The notes beneath the pieces were generated by a model that was not told the DNA's origin, searched no databases, and was given only the letters and a program-made list of their open reading frames with translations. A stretch of 33,842 nucleotides of DNA from Neobacillus muris (GTDB lineage Bacteria; Bacillota; Bacilli; Bacillales; Cytobacillaceae), in the NCBI RefSeq assembly GCF_943193175.1, contig NZ_CALPDF010000048.1, forward strand, positions 1-33,842. The letters run 5' to 3'. Shown piece by piece: positions 7,290 through 15,185 of this stretch (the first letter of the stretch is position 1; each line of letters starts with the position of its first letter). A program made the position numbers and the translations under genes.

Positions 7290-7606
7290 AAAATCAACAG
7301 CAGCGATTATTAATAGTTTTGACGATTTCCAAGCGTTGTCACTCGTTATTTTACTTATTTATTATCGTATCAGCTTTTCTTTAAACACCCTCAAAACCAT
7401 GTTACATAACAAAAATGGCATGCATCCATTCGCATGCCATTTCATGTATCAATCTGCCTCCGCACACCCCTTAACGAACTCCTTTCCAAAACCGAAAACT
7501 GTTATTTTATCAAGATAGATAAAGGTAAATCAAAACAAATATCGAATTCTCCTACATAGAGCAAAACCTATTTATCGCTTCTTACATAAAGTTTGGAGGA
7601 ATCAGC
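7290..7606. other. Intergenic stretch with one palindrome
   Basis: No convincing gene. A 77-codon frame (7285-7518) lacks a ribosome binding site and has no recognisable family. AAATGGCATGC (7413-7423) and GCATGCCATTT (7432-7442) form an 11-bp hairpin. On the minus strand it is followed by TTTGTT and could terminate leftward transcription, but no leftward gene precedes it. GGAGGAATCAGC just before 7607 is the ribosome binding site of the next gene. Confidence 0.5.
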
Positions 7607-8680
7607 ATGATCTCATTCAGTATTATTGGCGGTGCGGGCTTTCGGGCTCAATATTTTTTAAGAATCGCCCAGGCTCTTCCTGAGCAATTTCACGTTTGTG
7701 GAATGGTCGTTAGGAACGAGCAGACTGGAAAGAAACTTGAACAAAAATGGAATGTGGCAACGTATCGGAATGTAGAGCAGCTTTTGGAAAAGGAATCCCC
7801 CCAATTTATCGTGGTTTCAGTTAGCGGGCAAGCATCCCCTGGTTACCTGCTTCAATTGGGAGAGCTTGGCATCCCTGCACTGGCAGAAACACCCCCGGCT
7901 CCTACCATCGAGGAATTAGTGACGCTTCATGAGAAGCTTACGTGTAAGGGGGCGAAAATACAGGTCGCTGAGCAGTATCACCTTCAGCCCATGCATCAAG
8001 CAAGACTTTCGATCGTTCAGTCTGGAAAATTAGGGAGTGTGACCCAAGCCACCGTCTCGATTTCTCATTTTTATCATGGGGTTAGCTTAATCAGGAAAAT
8101 GCTCGGAGTTAGCTTTGAGGATGCCATCATTCGAGGCATGAGATTTCAGGCACCGATAGTGGCGGGTCCCGATCGCAGCGGTCCTCCCAAGGAAGAAAAG
8201 CTGATCACCGCTGAGCGGGATATAGCTTGGCTTGATTTTGGCAGCAAGCTGGGCATCTATGATTTTACAAAGGATCAGCATCGCTCCTGGATCCGGTCCA
8301 ATCATTTGTCCGTCCGCGGCGACCGCGGGGAACTCTTTGATACGCGGTTGTCAGTATTGGACGATTATGCAACGCCTGTTTACTTAGATTTGAAGCGGAT
8401 CAATCGGGGCGAAGAGGAAAATCCGGAGGGGCATTATTTACAGGGAATCTTGGCTGGCAATCGATGGATATACCGGAATCCGTTTATTCCTGCCAGGCTA
8501 TTTGATGATGAGATCGCGATCGCTTCCTGTTTGCAAAAAATGGGCGAATATAGTGCGGGCGGCCCTGATTTTTATAGTCTGCCTGAGGCCTCGCAGGATC
8601 ATTACTTAGGCTTGATGATGCAAAAGGCCATCCTTACTTCCGAGACCGTGCGGACGATCCGGCAGCCATGGGCTGAATAA
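7607..8680 (+). CDS. Gfo/Idh/MocA-family oxidoreductase
   Basis: 357-residue NAD(P)-dependent oxidoreductase. The N-terminal Rossmann part shows FSIIGGAGFRAQYFLRIAQA, a variant of the usual GxGxxG, and LAETPPAPT at the position of the family's EKP motif, so the usual catalytic-region Lys is replaced. The C-terminal part (about 130-340) carries the alpha/beta substrate domain; AEQYHLQPMHQARL follows the usual pattern for this fold. Family members act on sugars, inositols or related polyols; the substrate cannot be predicted. The absence of the EKP lysine and the degenerate glycine motif suggest a divergent role. It is monocistronic with a good ribosome binding site. An alpha-galactosidase lies nearby but on the opposite strand. 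Confidence 0.8.
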   Translation: MISFSIIGGAGFRAQYFLRIAQALPEQFHVCGMVVRNEQTGKKLEQKWNVATYRNVEQLLEKESPQFIVVSVSGQASPGYLLQLGELGIPALAETPPAPTIEELVTLHEKLTCKGAKIQVAEQYHLQPMHQARLSIVQSGKLGSVTQATVSISHFYHGVSLIRKMLGVSFEDAIIRGMRFQAPIVAGPDRSGPPKEEKLITAERDIAWLDFGSKLGIYDFTKDQHRSWIRSNHLSVRGDRGELFDTRLSVLDDYATPVYLDLKRINRGEEENPEGHYLQGILAGNRWIYRNPFIPARLFDDEIAIASCLQKMGEYSAGGPDFYSLPEASQDHYLGLMMQKAILTSETVRTIRQPWAE

Positions 8681-8768
8681 TCCATCCTAGGGAGATATTT
8701 CCTGCTCTCCTTCCTCCTGCAGCTGGTATAATTTTTAAAAGAACATCTTTTTATAGGAGGAACCTCCC

Positions 8769-9695
8769 GTGTACGTGGACCGTGATTATCCGGAGTTTTC
8801 TTGGTCGAACTCCCGGCATAAAACCTTTTTAGAGTGTGTGCGGAAATATTATCACCAATACTATGAAGCTCATAATGGCTGGTTATATGATGCTCCCGAA
8901 GAGAACAAGTCGGCCTATCGGCTGAAGAATATTAAAAATATCCCCATTTTGCTCGGGGATTTGATTCATAAAGCGATTGACCTGCAGCTTAAGAATATTT
9001 TGAACGGCAAGCCCTTATTTACAGAGGACGAAATGATCGCCCTTGTCACCCGCGGCCTGAATAACGCTTATTTGGATTCCACTAAGTTTCGGCCAATGTG
9101 GCTTCAAAAGCCAAAACGGCACCAAATGCTTTATGAAATCTATTATGGAGATGGACTAAGCAAGGATGCCATTGCTGCTGCCAAAACAAAGCTGGAAGCC
9201 TGCATCAAGCATTTCTTTTTGAGCAAGACCTATCAGGAGATTCTGAATAAGCTCGAGATGCGGGTGTTGTATTCCGAGGATTTCCAGACCTTTGAAGTCA
9301 ATGGCGTAGACGTATTTGTCGTGCTGGATTTTATTTATCAAGATGTGAGCCGGGAAAAATGGATCGTCGTCGACTGGAAAACCGGCAAGGAGTCAGAGGA
9401 TGACCGCAAACAGCTGGCTTTATACTCCCTTTATTTATCCCGGGAGCACAAGATTCCGATTGAGGACATCATCATTCGTAACGAATATTTGCTGTCAGGG
9501 AATTTCCAGGAGTATCATCTAACCCAGTTTGAGATCGACTCTGCCCAGCAGCTGATGAATGACAGCATTTATCACATGCTGAAGTATCAGGAGGATCCTG
9601 TTAAAAATAAGCCGCTGGGCAAAGAGTATTTTGAGATGAACCCTTCCAAAAAATGCAGCTACTGCAATTTTAAAGAAAAATGCCAGAAAAATTAG
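8769..9695 (+). CDS. PD-(D/E)XK nuclease with predicted 4Fe-4S cluster
   Basis: 308-residue RecB/Cas4-like nuclease. The catalytic core is FVVLDFIYQD followed by IVVDWKTGKESEDDRKQLALY: Asp, then D-x-K, then the motif-IV QLALY. LLGDLIHKAID (about 60-70) supplies the upstream His of motif I. Cys23 (FLECVRKYY) plus C296, C299 and C305 (C-x2-C-x5-C at the very C-terminus) form the four-cysteine pattern of the iron-sulfur cluster in Cas4 and AddB nucleases. The GTG start follows AGGAGG at 7-8 nt, and a TATAAT (8727-8732) lies upstream. No cas, helicase or methylase gene is near, so it stands alone; DNA repair or defence is possible. Its last 26 bases overlap the convergent alpha-galactosidase gene. 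Confidence 0.83.
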   Translation: MYVDRDYPEFSWSNSRHKTFLECVRKYYHQYYEAHNGWLYDAPEENKSAYRLKNIKNIPILLGDLIHKAIDLQLKNILNGKPLFTEDEMIALVTRGLNNAYLDSTKFRPMWLQKPKRHQMLYEIYYGDGLSKDAIAAAKTKLEACIKHFFLSKTYQEILNKLEMRVLYSEDFQTFEVNGVDVFVVLDFIYQDVSREKWIVVDWKTGKESEDDRKQLALYSLYLSREHKIPIEDIIIRNEYLLSGNFQEYHLTQFEIDSAQQLMNDSIYHMLKYQEDPVKNKPLGKEYFEMNPSKKCSYCNFKEKCQKN

Positions 9696-11868
9696 CGGCT
9701 TCCAGATAGAAAACTTTTGAAAAAAAGTCTGTCTTGATAAGAGGCATCGCCACTCCCAGTTTCATTAGTTCATCTCCAGTGAAGGCCTGTTTGCTGTTAT
9801 TCATCCGATAGACCCGTTTCGGGTCCAAGCCGCGTAAATGGAGACGGAAAAATGGCGGGTTTGGCGCTGCCAGTATTTTATAGTAAAAAACAGCCGCTTG
9901 GCCTTTGTCTTCCGACACATACATCCAGGCTGTGTCCATGCCGTCAAATGGACTGAGCAGCCTATACATATCGCCAAAGCAGACGAGCTGCTTTATTTGG
10001 TGATAGAACGCGATTTTCTGCTGGACCGTCTTCCTCTCTTCACTCCCCAGCATATCGATCTTCAGCTCAAGCCCGAAATTGGCCGCCATTGCCACATCAC
10101 ATCTCATCTCCAATGGTGTCACCCTGTCTACTTGATGGTTGGGAACATCTGAGACATGGGCGCCCATCGTGACAGCAGGGTACACCAGGCTGGTTCCATA
10201 TTGGATTTTTAACCGTTCGGCCGCATCGGTGTTATCACTGGTCCATGTTTGCGGCATATAATAGAGCATGCCCGGGTCAAACCGTCCTCCCCCGCCAGAG
10301 CAGCTTTCAAATAAAATCTCGGGGAATCGGGTCGTTAATGTTTCTAAAATCTGATACAAGCCAAGCATATAACGGTGAGCGGTTTCCTTTTGCCTGATTG
10401 GCGGAAGAGAAGTCGAGCCCGCCTCCGTGATATTGCGGTTCATATCCCATTTGACATAGGAGATCGGGGCATTTTCGAATAATTTGGTAAATGTTGCGAC
10501 CAGCCAGTCACGGACCTCCTCCCGGCACAAATCGAGGACGAGCTGGTTTCGTGACAGGGTCCGGTTCCTTCCTGGCACATGCAGGCACCAATCCGGATGG
10601 CGCCGGTACAACTCACTGTCAGGAGACACCATTTCCGGTTCGACCCACAGACCAAACTTCAACCCCTTGCTTTGAACTTGCTCGGCCAGCCCTTTTAACC
10701 CTGAAGGCAGCTTTGTCTTATTGACGCTCCAATCCCCCAGTGAGCTTTTATCATTATTTCGCTTCCCAAACCAGCCGTCATCGAGGACAAACAGTTCGAT
10801 CCCCACTTCTGCGGCAGCATCTGCCAGTTCTATTAATTTTTTCTCCGTAAAATTGAATTTGGTCGCTTCCCAATTATTGAGGAGGATGGGCCGGATTTTA
10901 TCGCGATAGATCCCCCTGCACATTCTCGTGCGGAGCAATTGATGAAAGGTCCGCGACATTCCCCCTAAGCCTTCTGAGGAATACACCATCAATGTCTCCG
11001 GTGTTTGAAAGGTTTCACCAGGCTTTAACAGCCAGATAAAATCAAATGGGTTGATGCCCATCGATAGTCTGGTAATCTCAAAAGGGTCGACCTCAACGGA
11101 AGCTTGGAAATTCCCGCTATAAACGAGGCTGATGCCATACACATCACCCGTATCCTCGGCGGCATTTTTTCCAAGCAGGGCCACAAAGGGGTTGTGCTGG
11201 TGACTGGAGGCTCCTCTGGCAGAAGAAATCGACTGGGTTCCAGAGATTAATGGCTGGCGCTCGATCTGCCGTTCCCTCGCCCATGTTCCATGAAGATGCA
11301 GCAAATCCCAATTAGAATGATGAAAGTCGACTGACATACTCATGCATGAATGGATTTCCGCCTCCTGGCTGCCACGGTGTTCAAAGGATGCCGACCGAGT
11401 GATGACATCGAGGTCACGGTAAATCGTGTACTGGAGATTCAGCCCAATTCCCAGCTTGGCATCCAACATGGTGATCACCAGACTCTCGGCCTCCTCCTCT
11501 TCTTCTATGTAAGCAGAAGGCAGTCCTTCAAGCGGACGCTTTCCTTTCAGAATCTCATGCGAATCATAAACGAATTCCGTCATCGTTGTCCCATCCTTGG
11601 CGCGGAGCTGATAGGCGGGCGTTCGAAAGTCTCCGTTCCCAAAGGCAGGATACTCCTGTGGCAGCGTATCAAGTGACAGGCCAGGTTCTGTTGCCGGTGA
11701 AAAGGTTCTGGCCCTAATGGGTAAGATGGATGCGGGGTTAAGTGTTTTGACCCGCCTGCCCCAGTACAAATGTGCCGGATATTTCCCATGGACGATTTGG
11801 ATCAAATAACTGATCCGCTGATTAAATAAATGAAAGACTTTGTCGTCTTCACTCCATTTTATTGGCAC
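9670..11868 (-). CDS. Alpha-galactosidase, GH36
   Basis: 732 residues, the usual length for bacterial GH36 enzymes that release alpha-1,6-galactose from melibiose, raffinose and stachyose. The order is an N-terminal beta-sandwich (about 1-320), a TIM barrel (about 325-640) and a C-terminal beta domain. Catalytic residues by family knowledge are the nucleophile Asp475 in KWDMNR and the acid/base Asp545 in TSDNTDA. LFVLDDGWFGKRN, GLWVEPEMVSPDS and ESCSGGGGRFDPG are further family hallmarks. No signal peptide is seen, so it is probably cytoplasmic. The GTG start follows AGGAGGGG. No sugar transporter is adjacent. The 3' end overlaps the convergent nuclease gene by 26 bp. Confidence 0.95.
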   Translation of the reverse strand: MPIKWSEDDKVFHLFNQRISYLIQIVHGKYPAHLYWGRRVKTLNPASILPIRARTFSPATEPGLSLDTLPQEYPAFGNGDFRTPAYQLRAKDGTTMTEFVYDSHEILKGKRPLEGLPSAYIEEEEEAESLVITMLDAKLGIGLNLQYTIYRDLDVITRSASFEHRGSQEAEIHSCMSMSVDFHHSNWDLLHLHGTWARERQIERQPLISGTQSISSARGASSHQHNPFVALLGKNAAEDTGDVYGISLVYSGNFQASVEVDPFEITRLSMGINPFDFIWLLKPGETFQTPETLMVYSSEGLGGMSRTFHQLLRTRMCRGIYRDKIRPILLNNWEATKFNFTEKKLIELADAAAEVGIELFVLDDGWFGKRNNDKSSLGDWSVNKTKLPSGLKGLAEQVQSKGLKFGLWVEPEMVSPDSELYRRHPDWCLHVPGRNRTLSRNQLVLDLCREEVRDWLVATFTKLFENAPISYVKWDMNRNITEAGSTSLPPIRQKETAHRYMLGLYQILETLTTRFPEILFESCSGGGGRFDPGMLYYMPQTWTSDNTDAAERLKIQYGTSLVYPAVTMGAHVSDVPNHQVDRVTPLEMRCDVAMAANFGLELKIDMLGSEERKTVQQKIAFYHQIKQLVCFGDMYRLLSPFDGMDTAWMYVSEDKGQAAVFYYKILAAPNPPFFRLHLRGLDPKRVYRMNNSKQAFTGDELMKLGVAMPLIKTDFFSKVFYLEAANFSGIFL

Positions 11869-11991
11869 AGCATCCCCTCCTGACTTTCCTTATTACTTCA
11901 TATTTATTCAAAAGCGGAAGGAAAACTGTTATCTTGTTTGATCTTTATCAAATAAATAGGGGTGATATTGGCAAAATAAGGGTAACAACTT

Positions 11992-12006
11992 GGATTATCG
12001 TAATCC
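11992..12006. promoter_or_regulatory. 15-bp palindrome before phosphoesterase gene
   Basis: GGATTATCGTAATCC is perfectly symmetric (6-bp arms around TCG) and ends just ahead of the ribosome binding region. It could be an operator. TTTGAT/ATCAAA (11937-11942 with 11947-11952) is a second small inverted repeat upstream. No regulator was assigned. Confidence 0.3.
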
Positions 12007-12014
12007 ATTAGGGG

Positions 12015-13676
12015 ATGATGATGATGAATTTTTCAATGAAAAGGTTTATGGGTGCCTTTGCTGCAGCAATTCTTGCCGCAGCATCCATGGTTCCTGCAGC
12101 CTCTGCAATGTTTGAGCCGAGGATGGCAGCAAACGATACCTTCGAAGTAACGATTATCCATACGAATGATACACATGCCCACTTAGACAATATCGCCAGA
12201 CGGATTACCGCGATTAAACAGGTTCGTGCCCAAAAGCCGAATAGTTTATTAGTGGATGCCGGGGATGTCTTCTCCGGAACCTTGTATTTCAACGAGTTTC
12301 ATGGCTTGGCCGACCTGGAGTTTATGAATACAGCGGGCTATGATGTGATGACCTTCGGCAATCATGACTTTGATAAGGGAACAGGAACCTTGTCCCATTT
12401 TGTAAAAAAAGCAAGGTTTCCATTCGTTAGTGCCAATGTCAATTTTTCAAAAGACACCCATCTATCGAATCGGTTCCACGAAAAGGCGATAACGGGAAAA
12501 CCGGAGAACGGGAATATCTATCAGGGGATCATCAAGGAAGTAAATGGAGAGAAACTAGGCATATTCGGACTTACAACCGCAGAAACAATGGTCATCTCGA
12601 ATCCGGGACCCGATGTTATTTTTGAAAATTATCGGGAGCAGGCGAAAAAGGCGGTAGCCGATTTAAAGAAAAAGGGGGCCAATAAAATTATTGCTCTCTC
12701 CCATCTAGGGTATGACGATGGCGGCGGCGATAATGATTTGACCTTAGCAAAAGAAGTCGAAGGCATTGATGTGATTGTCGGCGGACATTCCCATACAAAA
12801 CTGGATGTTCCGATGATCGATAAAACCGGAACGGAACCCACCATTATTGTCCAGGCCAATGAATATGGCCAATTTCTTGGAACGCTGGATGTCACCTTTG
12901 ATCAAAACGGAAAAGTGATCGAATATGCTGGAAAGCTCACCGACCTTGACCAAAAAATCAATAATGCTTACGTGTTTGCGGATGACCCTGAAGCATCCCA
13001 GATTCTTGCAAAGAAGTATAAACCAGCCGTGGCAGAAAAGCAGCGCAAGGTTATTGGAACAGCCGCAGTGGATTTAATTGGCGACAGGCCTGATGCACGC
13101 GTTGGTGAAACCAATTTGGGAAACTTAATGACCGATGCCATCCTCGCCAAAGCGAAAACTGTTCGTCCTGACACTGTCATTGCCTTCCAGCATGGCGGCG
13201 GCATCCGCATCTCTATACCAGCCGGAAAAATCACACTGGACAAGGTGATCGAATTGATGCCGTTTGGCACCTCGCTCGCGATTATGAAGCTTACCGGCGC
13301 TGAAATCAAGCAAGCCCTGGAGTTTAGTGTGAAAGATACGCCCAAGCCGTTTGGCGGATTCCTGCAGGTTTCCGGGTTGAAATTTACCTACGACAGCAGG
13401 CAGCCTGCCGGCCAAAGAGTTCAGTCTATTGAGGTAAAAGAGGACGGCCGCCATTATGTTCCTATTGTTCCCTCCAAAACCTATGTTGTGGCCACCAACA
13501 CCTACACCGCAAAAGGCGGTGACGGAATCAAAATTCTCGCTAAAGCTTACCAGGAAGGCCGCGTCAGTGAACCGGGATATGTTGACTGGGAAACCTTCGT
13601 TGAATATGTAGGTTCACAGCCGAATCATACCGTCAGCCCGCTTGTCGAAGGACGGATCATTGATCTAGCCAAATAG
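12015..13676 (+). CDS. Secreted 5'-nucleotidase/UshA-family phosphoesterase
   Basis: 553 residues with a cleavable signal peptide (cationic MKRF, a hydrophobic stretch, then ASAM). The N-terminal calcineurin-like metallophosphatase domain shows IIHTNDTHAHLDN, DAGDVFSG, GNHDFDKG, ALSHLGYDD and GGHSHT, which supply the two-metal ligands. The C-terminal nucleotide-binding domain (about 340-550) shows NLGNLMTDAI, HGGGIR, MPFGTSL and NTYTAKGGDG. It should hydrolyse extracellular nucleotides or related phosphoesters for phosphate and nucleoside salvage. No LPxTG anchor is present, so it is probably released. Four ATGs in a row (12015-12026) compete; AGGGG spacing favours the third or fourth. A promoter was not clear and no Pho box was seen upstream. 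Confidence 0.9.
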   Translation: MMMMNFSMKRFMGAFAAAILAAASMVPAASAMFEPRMAANDTFEVTIIHTNDTHAHLDNIARRITAIKQVRAQKPNSLLVDAGDVFSGTLYFNEFHGLADLEFMNTAGYDVMTFGNHDFDKGTGTLSHFVKKARFPFVSANVNFSKDTHLSNRFHEKAITGKPENGNIYQGIIKEVNGEKLGIFGLTTAETMVISNPGPDVIFENYREQAKKAVADLKKKGANKIIALSHLGYDDGGGDNDLTLAKEVEGIDVIVGGHSHTKLDVPMIDKTGTEPTIIVQANEYGQFLGTLDVTFDQNGKVIEYAGKLTDLDQKINNAYVFADDPEASQILAKKYKPAVAEKQRKVIGTAAVDLIGDRPDARVGETNLGNLMTDAILAKAKTVRPDTVIAFQHGGGIRISIPAGKITLDKVIELMPFGTSLAIMKLTGAEIKQALEFSVKDTPKPFGGFLQVSGLKFTYDSRQPAGQRVQSIEVKEDGRHYVPIVPSKTYVVATNTYTAKGGDGIKILAKAYQEGRVSEPGYVDWETFVEYVGSQPNHTVSPLVEGRIIDLAK

Positions 13677-13693
13677 ATTGTTCACCCCAGACG

Positions 13694-13721
13694 GCCCCCT
13701 TTTATATTGTCTAAAGGGGGC
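13694..13721. terminator. Shared hairpin between convergent genes
   Basis: GCCCCCTTT (13694-13702) pairs with AAAGGGGGC (13713-13721) between the stops of the phosphoesterase and fabF. T tracts are weak on both sides, so it may act as a transcript-end stabiliser as much as a terminator. Confidence 0.55.
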
Positions 13722-13729
13722 GTTGTTCC

Positions 13730-14983
13730 TTATCGGGATTGATCGTCCGTATATTTTTTAAAAATTAACGAAGCGTTATGTCCGCCAAATCCTAATGAGT
13801 TCGATAAAACTACTTGCACGTCCTGTTTCTTTGCCGCATTTGGAACATAGTCCAAATCCAGTTGTTCATCCGGGGTTTCATAGTTGATGGTTGGCGGGAT
13901 GATCCCGTCCCGAATCGCCAGGACGGAGAAAATGGCCTCAATGGCACCGGTAGCGCCAAGCAAATGGCCTGTCATAGATTTCGTGGAACTGACTGACAAA
14001 TGGTAGGCATGATCTTTGAAAACTTCCTTGATGGCCAGCGTTTCATATAAATCATTGTAATAGGTGGAAGTCCCGTGTGCGTTAATATAATCAACCTCCG
14101 TTGGCGTGATTCCGGCATCCGCCAATGCTAATCTCATGGCACGCTGGGCTCCTTCACCGTCTGGGGCAGGTGTCGTAATATGGTACGCGTCGCCTGTGGC
14201 CCCATAGCCAATCAGTTCTCCATAAATTTTAGCGCCGCGGGCTATAGCGTGATTTAACTCTTCTAATATCACGATCCCGGCACCTTCCCCGATGACGAAG
14301 CCATCACGGTTTTTATCAAACGGGCGGCTGGCTGTTTTCGGGTCTGGATTTTTCGAGAGAGCCGTCATATTGGAAAAACCGGCGATGGTCATTTCGGTGA
14401 TAGTCGCTTCTGTGCCGCCGGCAGCCACCACGTCGACATCCCCTTTTTGGATGGCACGGAAAGCATCACCGATGGAGTTGGCTCCGGAAGCACAGGCCGT
14501 GACGGAACAGTTATTGATCCCTTTGGCGCCGAGCTCAATGGAAACTCTTCCGGCTGCCATATCCGGGATCAGCATGGGAATTGTAAATGGATTGACTCGT
14601 CTCTGCCCTTTTTCAATAAATTTCTTATGCTGTTCCTCGAACTCGCCAAGACCGCCGATTCCAGATCCAATCCAAACCCCGGCACGCTCAGGATCAATAT
14701 CAACACCGATTTGAATGCCAGCATCCTCAACAGCCATTTTGCTTGCCGCTACGGCAAATTGTGCGTACCGCCCCATTCTCCTCGATTCTTTCTTATCCAT
14801 AAAGTCTTCAGGGGCAAACCCCTTTACCTCCGCCGCAAAATGAACATCTACCTTCTCAGTATCAAATAAAGTGGCCGGCCCAATCCCCGTCACCCCATTC
14901 TTAATCTTATCCCAAGTTGCAAAAGCATCATTCCCCAAAGGAGTCACTGCCCCGACACCCGTAATCACTACTCTTCTATTCAT
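13730..14983 (-). CDS. fabF: 3-oxoacyl-ACP synthase II (KAS II)
   Basis: 417 residues when started at MNRRVVITGVGAVTPLG, which is the family's normal N-terminus and follows GAGGAGTAAGGA. A longer open frame reaching 15187 only adds non-family sequence and includes a repeat. The enzyme condenses malonyl-ACP with acyl-ACP in fatty acid elongation. The thiolase-fold triad is Cys164 in TACASGAN, His303 in NAHGTST and His340 in MTGHLLGAT, matching E. coli FabF almost residue for residue; NSLGFGGHNAS closes the protein. In Bacillus fabF usually follows fabH. Here no other fatty acid gene is near, so this may be a second, stand-alone copy. Confidence 0.93.
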   Translation of the reverse strand: MNRRVVITGVGAVTPLGNDAFATWDKIKNGVTGIGPATLFDTEKVDVHFAAEVKGFAPEDFMDKKESRRMGRYAQFAVAASKMAVEDAGIQIGVDIDPERAGVWIGSGIGGLGEFEEQHKKFIEKGQRRVNPFTIPMLIPDMAAGRVSIELGAKGINNCSVTACASGANSIGDAFRAIQKGDVDVVAAGGTEATITEMTIAGFSNMTALSKNPDPKTASRPFDKNRDGFVIGEGAGIVILEELNHAIARGAKIYGELIGYGATGDAYHITTPAPDGEGAQRAMRLALADAGITPTEVDYINAHGTSTYYNDLYETLAIKEVFKDHAYHLSVSSTKSMTGHLLGATGAIEAIFSVLAIRDGIIPPTINYETPDEQLDLDYVPNAAKKQDVQVVLSNSLGFGGHNASLIFKKYTDDQSR

Positions 14984-15008
14984 ATAATCCTTACTCCTCA
15001 TTATTGTG

Positions 15009-15060
15009 GTGCCTGTCCCCCAGCACGGTAATACGTTAATGTACCGGGGAACAGACCCCA
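15009..15060. repeat. GC-rich palindromic intergenic repeat
   Basis: GTGCCTGTCCCCC and GTACCGGGGAACAGACCCC form an imperfect inverted repeat around an AT-rich centre with ACGTTAATG. The layout and the TACCGGGG core match the repeats at 24625-24715, so both belong to one dispersed family. Confidence 0.55.
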
Positions 15061-15134
15061 AGATTACCATGATTACGCTCTCAGGACCAGAAAAAAAGTC
15101 TGGGGTGATAAAAAAAGTAATGAGGTGGTTAACA

Positions 15135-15170
15135 ATGAAGAATACTACTGTTAAACCAAAGCATGAATAA
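15135..15170 (+). CDS. 11-codon leader ORF
   Basis: ATG follows GAGGTGGTTAACA, a better ribosome binding site than that of the next gene, and encodes MKNTTVKPKHE. Its stop TAA abuts AGGGGATAAAA, the weak ribosome binding site of the LysM hydrolase gene, so it could couple or tune translation. It may also be chance. Confidence 0.35.
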   Translation: MKNTTVKPKHE

Positions 15171-15185
15171 GGGGATAAAACTGAC

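Noticed and set aside
7285..7518. 77-codon ORF
   Set aside because: No ribosome binding site, no recognisable family, and it overlaps an inverted repeat and a palindrome.
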